A stretch of DNA of 64,000 nt from Nesterenkonia sp. (GTDB lineage: Bacteria > Actinomycetota > Actinomycetes > Actinomycetales > Micrococcaceae): positions 62,001-126,000 of the forward strand of contig NZ_JAJUJJ010000001.1 in assembly GCF_029265375.1 (NCBI RefSeq), read 5' to 3'. How positions within the stretch are numbered: the first letter of the stretch is position 1; each line of letters starts with the position of its first letter. The translations under genes and the position numbers were made by a program. The notes beneath the pieces were generated by a model. It worked only from the letters and a program-made list of their open reading frames with translations, was not told the origin of the DNA and ran no database searches. Shown here piece by piece: positions 17,723 through 26,431 of the stretch.

Positions 17723-19579
17723 TCAGCCGAAGCGCAGCGGGACGTACTGCTCGGTGGGGCTGATGGGCTGCAGTGCGCCGATGCTGAAGTGACCTTCTTC
17801 GGTGCGGGTCAGGGTGCCGACCCTCGCCGTTGCCTCCACGTCGGTGACCACTACGGCGTAGAGGTCCTCCAAGCCGGCGTCCTGGGCCTGTTCGGTCAGC
17901 TCCTCTGCGGAGACCTGGGTCGGCTGGCCCTCCTGAAGGGTGAGGGTCACGTCCTCTGTGTCCGCGCCTTCGGAGTCCAGCAGCCGGTAGCTGATCCGGC
18001 CGGCGCCGAAGAGCCGCAGCTCGGTCTCTCCGGTGGGCGGCAGCACGGCGCCGTGGCCCGGCTCGGCTTCGGTGACCGGCGCCGACCAGCTGAAGTCCGG
18101 TGCTGGTTCGGTCTCCTCCTCCACGGTCTCCGGCTCCAGCAGCTCTCCGGTGATGGGGTCGGTCTGGGCCGGCATCTCGGTCTCCACGGTGACGGGTTCG
18201 CCGTCCCCGGCGCTGCGCACGGCGGCCACACTGGGCTGCTCGGTGCGGACTACGACGTCGTAGGTGCCCGGCTGCAGTCCCTCGAGGTCCACTACTGCCA
18301 ACTGTCCAGCTTCAACGGTGAAGACTCCCGGCGTCTCGATGGGCGCCTGTCCCTCGGCGCCGAAGACCTGCAGCTCGACTGTGCCGCCCTCCTCCCCCGG
18401 GGTGTGGATCCACAGCCGGGGAAGCTGGTCGGCCCCTGCCGGTACGGCCAGCATGTGATGTTCGGTGTCCGGCGAGGATTGGGCGGGAAGCAGCTCAGTT
18501 CCCAGTCCCGCGCTCCCGCTGGCTTCGGAAGAGGCCATATGTGCTGCCACCGGGGCGCCGGAGGCCTGCATGTGCACCGCGATATGGGAGGCTCCTTCCG
18601 TCAGGGCCGCCATGCTCACGCTGCGGGTGGACTCGGCCGGCACCACCAGGGCGACGGCTCCGAGGCTGCCTGTGGGTCCGGAGAAGTCGTAGGTGGTGAC
18701 CTCCACGCGGGCGTCACGGTCGTACGGATTGCTCAGGGTCAGCAGGGAGGTCGCGCCGGCGCCGGTGGCCGGGCCCAGGAACCATGCGCTGCGCTGAGGA
18801 GGGGCGCATGGTGCGGTGGCCAGTCCCGTCAGGCCGCCTTGGGCTGCGTGATAGCTGAAGCCGGCCGCTGCTGCGGGGGCCAGCTGCGGCTCCGTCTCGG
18901 GGCTGGGCTGCACCTGCAGCACTGCCGGGAGGTCTGCCTCCTCCAGGCGTTCGGCGACTCTCGGCCGCTCTGCCAGCAGTCTGCTGGGCTCGGCCTCCGC
19001 TTCGCCTCCGGAGGTGAAGCTGTTCTCGGCGCCGGGACCCTGGTGGGTGAGCGAAATCCAGTCGGCGGCGGGAATGGTGCCCTCGGATGCGCCGAAGAGG
19101 AGGCCGGAACGGATGGACTCGACGGACTCGTCGCGTTCGTCGTAGTCCAGCACGCCGGTCTCGCTGAGCTCATCCGGGGCGCCTGGGGTCGGCGGGCACA
19201 CCAGCCGCTCGACCGATGACGGCGCCGCCACATAGGTGGCCGGCACCTGGCGGGCCTCGTCATCAGGTGGGGAGGTGGCATCGGAGGCGGCTGAGCCGGC
19301 CAGTACGGCGAGCAGGCCCACACCGGTCAGTCCGGCGGCCACGCGGACAGGAGCCGGCCGGCGTCCGGCGGCAGAAGCCTCAGTGGGCTGTGCGTGATCT
19401 CCGTATCCGGCAGATGTCCCGGCGGCCGGTGCGGCTGCGGAGTCCGGGCGCTGCGGCAGGTTCTCCGGGGGCGCCTGATCGTGGGCTTTCTGCTGCCGGC
19501 GGGCCTGGCGCTGCTGCTGCTTCAGCTGCTTGGCCCGGGCCCGGCGCTGGGCGCGGATGCGTCGGCTCAGCTTGCTCAT
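17723..19579 (-). CDS. DUF5719 family protein, single-pass membrane protein
   Basis: 618 aa from ATG 19579, which overlaps the TGA of the upstream glycosyltransferase (ATGA). A longer frame upstream is only overlap with that gene. Residues 1-~45 are strongly basic and Gln-rich (RRIRAQRRARAKQLKQQQRQ), then one membrane helix (~85-105, VAAGLTGVGLLAVLAG), then a large extracytoplasmic acidic region with Ig-like beta repeats (VTTYDFSGPTGSLGAV, VDLEGLQPGTYDVVV). The family regularly follows this giant glycosyltransferase in actinobacteria, so a shared role in making or anchoring an envelope glycan is plausible. Enzymatic motifs are not seen. Confidence 0.85.
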   Translation of the reverse strand: MSKLSRRIRAQRRARAKQLKQQQRQARRQQKAHDQAPPENLPQRPDSAAAPAAGTSAGYGDHAQPTEASAAGRRPAPVRVAAGLTGVGLLAVLAGSAASDATSPPDDEARQVPATYVAAPSSVERLVCPPTPGAPDELSETGVLDYDERDESVESIRSGLLFGASEGTIPAADWISLTHQGPGAENSFTSGGEAEAEPSRLLAERPRVAERLEEADLPAVLQVQPSPETEPQLAPAAAAGFSYHAAQGGLTGLATAPCAPPQRSAWFLGPATGAGATSLLTLSNPYDRDARVEVTTYDFSGPTGSLGAVALVVPAESTRSVSMAALTEGASHIAVHMQASGAPVAAHMASSEASGSAGLGTELLPAQSSPDTEHHMLAVPAGADQLPRLWIHTPGEEGGTVELQVFGAEGQAPIETPGVFTVEAGQLAVVDLEGLQPGTYDVVVRTEQPSVAAVRSAGDGEPVTVETEMPAQTDPITGELLEPETVEEETEPAPDFSWSAPVTEAEPGHGAVLPPTGETELRLFGAGRISYRLLDSEGADTEDVTLTLQEGQPTQVSAEELTEQAQDAGLEDLYAVVVTDVEATARVGTLTRTEEGHFSIGALQPISPTEQYVPLRFG

Positions 19580-22500
19580 GCGCTCACCTCCAGGATCCTC
19601 CAGCTGCGCGGCAGCGGCACCGCGATCAGCACAAAGAGCACCAGCAGCCCGGCGATGCCCAGCAGGATCGGGTATTGAAAGTCGGAGCGGTGGGTGATGC
19701 TGATCTGCGCCGGATCGCCGCCGGCGGCTTCCGAGGGGAGGAAGTACTGCCGCATCCACGGCATCTGCTCTTCCTGGACTCCGAGCCGGTCGGCCGTAAC
19801 GGTCACCAGCACCTCGTCGTCGATGCGTCCCCGCCATCCGCGGGCCCGCTCGGTGGCCACTTCCACGAAGTACGCGGTCTCCGGATCCAGGCGCAGCGGT
19901 TCACCCTCGGAGGTGGTGATCTCACTGAGATCCGCCTGCACGCTGTGGTGGTGACTGGGCAGCAGCGCCACCGTGTTCCCCTGGTCATCAACGATCCGCG
20001 CCCAGGCGGTGGAGGCGCCGGAGGCCCCGGGGCCGGCCGGCAGCTCCTGCTCGGGGGTTTCGGCCCGCCACAGGGTGCCGAACTCGGTCTCACCTACTCG
20101 GGCCAGACCTCCAGCAGTGTCGGCAGCTTCACGCAGCCCCGCGCCCCGGGTGACCAGCACATGTCCGATGCCCAGCTCGGCCATCAGCTCGGCGACGTCG
20201 TCGGAACCTTCAGCCACCAGGGCGGCTACCAGCTCGGCGAGCCGCTGGCTGCTGGGGCTCAGCGTCCGGGGAGCGGGCTCCTCCGGAGTGATCGGGCCGA
20301 TGCTCTGCGCCGCCCACAGCGGCAGTCCGTCGGCCGCGGCGGCGGTGCGGGCCTTGTCCAATGTGGGGCCGTAGCCGGAGACCACCTGGGCGCTGACCCC
20401 GGCGGGTCCGCTGCCGAGCATCAGTGTGCGTGTGGCAGCCGGGGATGCTCCCTGATCTGCGGCAGTGGCCGGCAGGGACCTGCTGCTGCCGCGCTGGACA
20501 AGCACCGGCTCGGTGTTCACCGCAGTGACGGTCTGGTCGGACAGTTCGGCCGAAGGAAGCATCCTCGGGGCAGCCCAGAAGACACCGGCAGCGAAGATGG
20601 CCAGCACCAGCAGAGTGGTGGCCACCGGAGAGAACAGCCCTCCCAGGGCGGATCCGCTGCGCTGGGAGACATCGAGAGCGCTCAGCGCTGCTGCGACCAG
20701 GCACAGCACCGCAGCCGAGACCAGCGGTCCCGGATAGGCCGGCACCAGTTCGCCGAGGCTGTGCCCGGCGCTGAGTCTGGTGGCCACCGCGGAATAGCCC
20801 AGCAGGCCCAGCAGGATCAGTCCGCAGCTGAGCACCACCCCGCGCCGACCGGCGGCGAAGAGCGCCAGCAGGGCGATACACAGCAGCGGTCCGCCGATCA
20901 GCAGGGCCAGCCGGAGGCTCCAGAAGCTGCCTTCGAAGACTGACGGCAGCCAGGCGGCTGCGCCGTCGGCGCCCGGCAGGCCGGCGGCGGCATCGAATGC
21001 TTGGGAGAAGCCCAGCAGCTGCTGCCACACCGGAGCGGGGGTTCCAGCTTCGGAGGCCGCCACAGCCTGCCCGGGCTCGGCCAGCAGGGTGGCCGCCAGA
21101 TTGGCTCGGCGGTCGAAGGCGGAGAAGAGCATGGGGGCGAACAGTGCCAAGGACGGCACGGGAACCAGCCACAGCACTCGCCCGGCCCGGCCGGCCACCA
21201 GCGGGGCAGCCGCACAGATCAGCACCGCAGGCACCAGCAGCACCGGCGCGGAGGCGGTCACCGCCGCCATCAGCAGTCCGGCGGCGGCAGCGGTCTCCCA
21301 GCCGGTGGCCAGCCTGAGCGAGGCCGCTCGGCGCGCAGCGGGGCCGGGGGCGGCCCGCCGGCGGGACTCCACGGCCCGGACCGCGGCCAGCACCAGCACC
21401 GGAAGCAGAATGTGGGCGATGACGGGGCCGAGGCGCCCCTGTCCGACGGCAGTGTGCAGCGCGGGAAGCAGGCCCCAGATCAGCCCGGCCACCACTCGGT
21501 GGAAGGCGCGCCGGCTCCACAGCGCGGCAGCCCACCAGGCGGTCAGGGCGCTCAGCGGAGCAGCCAGGATGACCACCCACAGCAGCACCGCAGAAGCATG
21601 TCCGGCCGAGAGCACCGAGAGGATCAGCAGCACCAGGGTGAAGGGGTCGGCCGCGGCCCGTTCGCCCAGCGAATCGGCAACCAGGAAGGAGGTGGTGTGG
21701 TGCCAGACCTCGGCGATGGAGCCGGATACCGGCAGCGCGGCTCCGCCGGCCAGCGCCTCAGCAGTCAGCAGCTGGCGGAACCCCACTAGGGAGACCCCGG
21801 TCAGGGCGGTGAGCACCAGGAACAGGCCCAGCCGGTCCTCGGAGCGGCGCGTGTGCATCTGGTCGAATTCGCCGTCGCCGCTGTGCTCCAGCGCATCGGC
21901 GGCAGCCGCGCCCGCGGTGCGTCCCTGGGGAAGACCCACAGTCTCAGCGGTGGTCTCCCGGCGCCGCTGGGCGCGCACCTGCTCCGCGGTGAGGATGCCT
22001 GCGCGCACCTCCTGGCGTCCGCGCTGCTGCTGACTGCGGGCCTCCTCGGGGCTTGATGCGCGTGCCGCGGCGACTCGACGGCCGGCTCTGCGGTGGCTCC
22101 GCAGATGCGCCATGGCGCTGAAACGACACAGCGCTGCCACGCTGGTGCCCAGCTGCACTGCGGCGGCATCAGGCGCTTTGCAGACCATCAGCGCGATGAG
22201 CCGCAGCAGGGCCGCAGCCCACTGTCCCAGCCAGACCAGCGGCACAGCCGGGGCTGGAGCCTCGGCCAGCCGCAGCCGGATCTGGGAGCTGCGCTGCTGA
22301 GGGGGCAGCCAGAGGCTGCCGCCCAATCGGTGCACCAGCTCGCGCTGCGGGGGGTCTGTGCGCAGAACCCGGGCGTAGGGCTCCACCACGGTGCGGACGC
22401 CGGCTTCGCGGGCACGTGCGCAGAACTCCACGGCGGCGTACTCCGCCGACAGCATCGGATTGAATCCGCCCAGATCCCCGAAGGTACGGGCTCTGACCAG

Positions 22501-23082
22501 CATGCCGTGGGCGGAGACTCCGGGGACCTCATCGTGGCCGTCGTACTGGCCCTGATCCAGCTCGCGGGGCTCGGTTCTGGTCAGCACCTCGCAGCTGCGG
22601 GAGCGCCAGAGCCCGACGTTGACCAACCGGGACGGCTCGTCATGGTGGACCTGTTTGGCCCCCACGATGCCGATCTCTTCGTGGGTCTGCTCGTCGGTGA
22701 CTGTGAAGACCCGGTCCTCCAGGCGGCGGAGCGCATCGGGATCCGGCACCGCCCCGGGGGGCAGAATCCACAGCCACTGATAGTGGGGACTGAAGCCCTC
22801 CCCCAGCTGGCGCTCCAGGGTCCGCCACACGTGGGTGGACTGGACCCCTGCAGGACCGGCGGTGCGGGTCTGGCGCGCGTGTCTGCGGTTGGTGATCAGC
22901 TTAGACCGCAGGGAGCGGGAGATGTCCTGCGCCCCGGCCTCGGGCGGCGCCGGCAGGTGCACCACCGCGTCGGGACCTCGGGTCTGGGCCTCCAGCGCGG
23001 CGGAGAGCCGCTGGGCGCTTTCGTCGTCAGTGTCGAGGACGACGGCGGCAATATGGAGCTGAGCAGCAGCGGGGCTGCTCAC
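19576..23082 (-). CDS. Giant membrane glycosyltransferase (GT2 N-domain plus multi-pass C-domain)
   Basis: 1168 aa. Residues 1-~290 form a GT-A (family 2) glycosyltransferase domain (VVLDTDDESAQRL, HYQWLWILPPGAVPDPDALRRL with acidic residues for metal-nucleotide binding, GVSAHGMLVRARTFGDLGGF). From ~370 on there are about twelve hydrophobic segments with an extracytoplasmic domain near 920-1110. This GT2-plus-polytopic layout followed by DUF5719 is a conserved actinobacterial unit next to whiB2. It probably adds sugars to a wall or membrane glycan. The basic linker of ~80 residues between domains is unusually rich in Arg, Gln and Ala. Acceptor and donor are unknown. Confidence 0.85.
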   Translation of the reverse strand: MSSPAAAQLHIAAVVLDTDDESAQRLSAALEAQTRGPDAVVHLPAPPEAGAQDISRSLRSKLITNRRHARQTRTAGPAGVQSTHVWRTLERQLGEGFSPHYQWLWILPPGAVPDPDALRRLEDRVFTVTDEQTHEEIGIVGAKQVHHDEPSRLVNVGLWRSRSCEVLTRTEPRELDQGQYDGHDEVPGVSAHGMLVRARTFGDLGGFNPMLSAEYAAVEFCARAREAGVRTVVEPYARVLRTDPPQRELVHRLGGSLWLPPQQRSSQIRLRLAEAPAPAVPLVWLGQWAAALLRLIALMVCKAPDAAAVQLGTSVAALCRFSAMAHLRSHRRAGRRVAAARASSPEEARSQQQRGRQEVRAGILTAEQVRAQRRRETTAETVGLPQGRTAGAAAADALEHSGDGEFDQMHTRRSEDRLGLFLVLTALTGVSLVGFRQLLTAEALAGGAALPVSGSIAEVWHHTTSFLVADSLGERAAADPFTLVLLILSVLSAGHASAVLLWVVILAAPLSALTAWWAAALWSRRAFHRVVAGLIWGLLPALHTAVGQGRLGPVIAHILLPVLVLAAVRAVESRRRAAPGPAARRAASLRLATGWETAAAAGLLMAAVTASAPVLLVPAVLICAAAPLVAGRAGRVLWLVPVPSLALFAPMLFSAFDRRANLAATLLAEPGQAVAASEAGTPAPVWQQLLGFSQAFDAAAGLPGADGAAAWLPSVFEGSFWSLRLALLIGGPLLCIALLALFAAGRRGVVLSCGLILLGLLGYSAVATRLSAGHSLGELVPAYPGPLVSAAVLCLVAAALSALDVSQRSGSALGGLFSPVATTLLVLAIFAAGVFWAAPRMLPSAELSDQTVTAVNTEPVLVQRGSSRSLPATAADQGASPAATRTLMLGSGPAGVSAQVVSGYGPTLDKARTAAAADGLPLWAAQSIGPITPEEPAPRTLSPSSQRLAELVAALVAEGSDDVAELMAELGIGHVLVTRGAGLREAADTAGGLARVGETEFGTLWRAETPEQELPAGPGASGASTAWARIVDDQGNTVALLPSHHHSVQADLSEITTSEGEPLRLDPETAYFVEVATERARGWRGRIDDEVLVTVTADRLGVQEEQMPWMRQYFLPSEAAGGDPAQISITHRSDFQYPILLGIAGLLVLFVLIAVPLPRSWRILEVSA

Positions 23083-23113
23083 CGAGGCATCCTCGTCTCG
23101 GGCCGGACCACAA

Positions 23114-23656
23114 CTATGCGGACCTCTTCTTCAGCTTCCGGCGCTCCCGCTCAGAGAGTCCGCCCCAAATGCCGAATCGCTCGTCATTGGCCAGCGCGTA
23201 GTCCAGGCATTCCTGCTTCACGGTGCAGGCGGCGCAGACCTTTTTGGCGTCGCGCGTGGAACCGCCCTTCTCGGGGAAGAACGCCTCCGGATCGGTCTGG
23301 GCGCACAGCGCATCCACCTGCCAGGCCAGCTCACCTTCGATCTGCTCGGCCGGGATCAGGGTCGGAAGGCCCAACCATAGTGGTTCGGAGGTTTCTGCCG
23401 GGTTCTGCTCACTGCGGCGCGAGGGTGCCTCGCTGAGTGCGGTGACTGTGGAGTCGGCGTCGGCCTCGGCCTGCTCAGCCGCCGCCAGGAACGCGGTAGC
23501 CTGATCCTCCAGAGCTGTTCCGTGTTCCAGGGACTCGGCCGCGGCGGGGTCGGCAGGGTCGACGAACCAGTCCGACGGGACGTCCAGCCCGCTTCTGCGG
23601 ACGGGTGCTTCGTCCTGCTCCGGGCTGACGTCCGTCAGCCGCTGTGCCTTCCCCAT
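23114..23656 (-). CDS. whiB2: WhiB-family iron-sulfur regulator (WhiB2-like) with long N-terminus
   Basis: 180 aa from ATG 23656, with GGAGG 9 nt upstream; a longer frame is rejected on that basis. The C-terminal ~75 residues are a complete WhiB domain: Cys118, Cys141, Cys144, Cys150 to hold the 4Fe-4S cluster, GIWGG turn at 162-166 and a basic tail ERERRKLKKRSA that contacts DNA. WhiB2/WhmD proteins work with sigma-A in septation and cell-division control. Residues 1-~105 are acidic, low complexity and unlike the usual ~20-50 residue leader. The syntenic M. tuberculosis gene is Rv3260c, beside DUF3499 and manA. Confidence 0.9.
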   Translation of the reverse strand: MGKAQRLTDVSPEQDEAPVRRSGLDVPSDWFVDPADPAAAESLEHGTALEDQATAFLAAAEQAEADADSTVTALSEAPSRRSEQNPAETSEPLWLGLPTLIPAEQIEGELAWQVDALCAQTDPEAFFPEKGGSTRDAKKVCAACTVKQECLDYALANDERFGIWGGLSERERRKLKKRSA

Positions 23657-23830
23657 AATGGTGGGCCTCCCCGATGTTGCCTGACGCTTTCGTGCTCGAA
23701 CTCTGCCCCTAATTACACTGGTGTGAGTAATCATCCGTCAAGTGTTCTCGGCGCGTCGCACACTGACCCGTTCCGCCTCAGCACATCCCGACTCCGGTCC
23801 CGATCAGGGGCTCTACCAGGAGGTCTGACA

Positions 23831-24529
23831 ATGGCAGCTCTGAACCTTCAGCACCGGTCCCAGCCCGCGCCTGCGGACTTTCCCGGACTGCTGGACCTGC
23901 TGGCTCAGCGGCCGGCGCCGGCGGTGATCTGGTATTCCGGCGACGGCGACAGAGTGGAGCTTTCCGGCAGGGTGCTGGCCAACTGGGTGACCAAGCTCAT
24001 CGGTCTGTTCGACCAGGAGAGCGAGCTGAGCCAGGGCGATGCGGCCGTGGTGGATATGCCTGCGCACTGGAAGGCCTGCGCTGTCTCCTTGGCGCTGGGC
24101 GCCGTGGGGGTGGAGGTGACGGCGGCCCCAGCGGATGCAGGAGCGGCCCTGGTGGTCTCCGACCGTCCGGATGAATGGCTGGCCGGCAGACTGCCGGCCG
24201 GCGCAGAATTGGCTGCGCTGTCCACCGGGATGCTGGACGAGTCCTTCCAGTCGGCCACCGGCGAGCAGATTCCGCCGTGGGTGCTGGACGTCTCCGCGGA
24301 GGTCAGGAGCTTCCCTGATCAGCTGCTCTCTCCGCTGGAGCCGCATGAGCTTCCGCACCGGGACCGTCCTGCCTCGGCGCCGGTGCTGATCACCGAGTGG
24401 AAAGACGGATCCTACGAGGAACTGGTCGCCGCGGCGGCCCACAGTGTGCCCGTGGTGCTCTTCTCTGGGGAGCCGGCCGGAGAGCACTGGGAGCAGATGC
24501 GCCGCAATGAGGGTCTCTGCGGAGACTGA
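23831..24529 (+). CDS. TIGR03089 family protein
   Basis: 232 aa from ATG 23831, with AGGAGG 7 nt upstream. TIGR03089 is an actinobacteria-restricted family, one copy per genome, with distant resemblance to the N-terminal part of AMP-binding (acyl-CoA synthetase-like) enzymes but lacking their full length and catalytic motifs. Recognisable blocks are VELSGRVLANWVTKLIGLF, DAAVVDMPAHWKACAVSLALGAVG and ALVVSDRPDEW. It usually sits beside LCP and whiB2 genes (Rv3268 next to Rv3267), as here. The function is unknown; an envelope-associated role is inferred from neighbours only. Confidence 0.88.
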   Translation: MAALNLQHRSQPAPADFPGLLDLLAQRPAPAVIWYSGDGDRVELSGRVLANWVTKLIGLFDQESELSQGDAAVVDMPAHWKACAVSLALGAVGVEVTAAPADAGAALVVSDRPDEWLAGRLPAGAELAALSTGMLDESFQSATGEQIPPWVLDVSAEVRSFPDQLLSPLEPHELPHRDRPASAPVLITEWKDGSYEELVAAAAHSVPVVLFSGEPAGEHWEQMRRNEGLCGD

Positions 24530-24538
24530 CCGGCGGCC

Positions 24539-25129
24539 CTAGTCCCGCGGGCGGCCGGGAGCCTGGGCGTCCTCCCCGCCAGCACCGGGGTGGTAGAGGA
24601 TGTCAGCATCTGCGATCAGGTGCGGCGATTCGGCGGAGCCGGTGCGTGCGGCCGACTCGGCGGCCGCGCTGCGCGTCGGGGTGGACTGCGGGTCCCCGGT
24701 GAACACCCAATACTTGTACGCCACGAACCGGAAGCACATAGCCACCCCCATCCCGACGATGGATCCGGAGATGAACGAGGCCTGTGCCGACTGCAGCCCG
24801 AGGATGTAGTAGCTGAAGAACACACAGCCGGACTGGATGGCCAGGCCGATGAGGTTCATCAGGATGAACAGCAGCAGCTCACGCGTTCGAGTGGTGGTCC
24901 GCTTATGCCGGAAGGTCCAGTACCGGTTGCCGATCCAGGCGAAGACCGTGGCCACCGCCACTGCGACGGCTTTCGCCTTGACGTGGGAGTCGTCCATCGG
25001 GCCGGTGATCAGCCACAGATAGACCGCAGAGTCGATGAGGAAGGCGACTCCGCCGACAGCGCCGAATTTCGCCAGCTCTCTCCACAGCGCACGGACCAGT
25101 CCCAGCGCTTTGTCCCACAGTCCGATCAT
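24539..25129 (-). CDS. GtrA-family membrane protein
   Basis: 196 aa from ATG 25129, which overlaps the manA stop (ATGA) and has GGAGG 7 nt upstream. Four membrane helices: AKFGAVGGVAFLIDSAVYLW, KAKAVAVAVATVFAWIGNRYW, LLLFILMNLIGLAIQSGCVF and GSIVGMGVAMCFRFVAYKYWVF. The NRYWTF and YKYWVF motifs are diagnostic of GtrA/DPMS-linked flippase-like proteins, thought to move or assist polyprenyl-linked sugars across the membrane. Coupling to manA, which makes the mannose precursor pool, supports a mannosyl/polyprenyl role. The family member in the M. tuberculosis purE/purK neighbourhood is Rv3277. Confidence 0.92.
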   Translation of the reverse strand: MIGLWDKALGLVRALWRELAKFGAVGGVAFLIDSAVYLWLITGPMDDSHVKAKAVAVAVATVFAWIGNRYWTFRHKRTTTRTRELLLFILMNLIGLAIQSGCVFFSYYILGLQSAQASFISGSIVGMGVAMCFRFVAYKYWVFTGDPQSTPTRSAAAESAARTGSAESPHLIADADILYHPGAGGEDAQAPGRPRD

Positions 25130-26343
25130 TGAGCTGCCTCCTGACGTGCCTTCTGCTGCGGCGGCGGGGCGACGGCTACGAACATCTGAGCCGAGTCCCC
25201 ATGGAACCATGCCGGTTCCCCGGCGGGGATGAACACTGATTCGCCGGCGGCCACCCCTCCCAGCGGGGAATCCACCTGACCGGCGGTGATCAGTGCGATG
25301 GCCGGGCCGGTGAACGTGAGACGGTGTTCGCCCGAGGAGGGCGGAAACTCTAGGCGGTGCAGTTCGAACTCCTCGGCAGGGGGACGGTAGATCAGCTGGC
25401 GCTCTCGGACTTCCGGGGTCACCGCCGGCGGCGGCAGCGGCTCGGTGCTGACCACGCGCAGCAGTTCGGCGACGTCGATGTGTTTGGAGGTCAGTCCGCC
25501 GCGCAGCACATTGTCAGAATTGGCCATCACTTCTACCGCTGTCCCGCCCAGGTAGGCGTGCAGCTGCCCGGCCGGAAGAAACAGCGCCTCGCCGGGAGCC
25601 AGCTGCACCCGCTGCAGCATCAGGGCCACGAACAGGCCGGGATCAGCGGGGAAGGCGGCGCAGATCCGCTCGACGGTGTCGGCGGCCGGCTGCGGAAGCT
25701 GACCGGTGAGCGGGCCGAGCTCTGTAAGCGCGGACGCGGCTTCACCCAGCGGCGCGGCGGAGCTCTCCAGCGCGATGCGCAGCGCGGCGGCGACGTCGTC
25801 GTCCTCGAGGCAGCGGCACAGCGGCTCCAGTGCTGAGCCGTGGCCGGCGTCGTGCTCGGCCAGCAGCCGCTGGACGGCGCGAAGGTCGGACGCGGAGTGC
25901 TGCGGCGGGCGAATACCGCACAGCGCAGCGAACTCGGTGAGCGCCACGACAAGTTCGGGCTTGTGGTTGGTGTCCACGTAGTTTCGCTGCGGGGACGCCA
26001 CGGCCACTCCGGCCGCGTCCTCGGCGGCTGAGCCTGCGCGGGCCTGCTCCTTGGTGGGATGAGCTTGGATGGACAGCGGCGCGGCGACTGCCAGAACTTT
26101 CATCAGGAAGGGGAGCGTTCCGGCGGCGGCCCACGGCCCCAGATCCTGGGGGTGCTTCGCCAGGTGGGTCGGCAGATCGCAGCGGGACCCGCCCTGATTG
26201 AGGATCTGCGAGGGAGCCTTGGGGTGGGCGCCCATCCAGAGCTCCGCCTGGGGAGTCCCCGGGGGGTCCCAGCCGAAGAGCTCGCTGAACGCTGTGGTCG
26301 ACCCCCAGGCATACTCCTGGACGGCGTTGCTCATCCGAAACAT
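25126..26343 (-). CDS. manA: Mannose-6-phosphate isomerase, class I
   Basis: 405 aa. It interconverts mannose-6-phosphate and fructose-6-phosphate, supplying GDP-mannose for glycans. Zinc/active-site blocks are SIQAHPTKEQA, YVDTNHKPELVVALTEFAALCG and LPAGQLHAYLGG; NSDNVLRGGLTSKHID is the class I C-terminal motif. Start ATG is preceded by TAAGGT at 7 nt, so a leaderless promoter may drive manA-gtrA apart from the upstream LCP gene. A phosphomannomutase, normally close by in related genomes, is not in this window. Confidence 0.96.
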   Translation of the reverse strand: MFRMSNAVQEYAWGSTTAFSELFGWDPPGTPQAELWMGAHPKAPSQILNQGGSRCDLPTHLAKHPQDLGPWAAAGTLPFLMKVLAVAAPLSIQAHPTKEQARAGSAAEDAAGVAVASPQRNYVDTNHKPELVVALTEFAALCGIRPPQHSASDLRAVQRLLAEHDAGHGSALEPLCRCLEDDDVAAALRIALESSAAPLGEAASALTELGPLTGQLPQPAADTVERICAAFPADPGLFVALMLQRVQLAPGEALFLPAGQLHAYLGGTAVEVMANSDNVLRGGLTSKHIDVAELLRVVSTEPLPPPAVTPEVRERQLIYRPPAEEFELHRLEFPPSSGEHRLTFTGPAIALITAGQVDSPLGGVAAGESVFIPAGEPAWFHGDSAQMFVAVAPPPQQKARQEAAQ

Positions 26344-26350
26344 CGGAGAA

Positions 26351-26356
26351 ACCTTA
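26351..26356 (-). promoter_or_regulatory. -10 element of manA (leaderless)
   Basis: TAAGGT, then 7 nt, then the manA ATG. Confidence 0.45.
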
Positions 26357-26431
26357 CCAGCGCGTTCTGGGGTCTCCGCTGAGCGCGGGCGGGGCGACTG
26401 TGCCGCTGTGACGGATCTCCCATCCTCCGCC

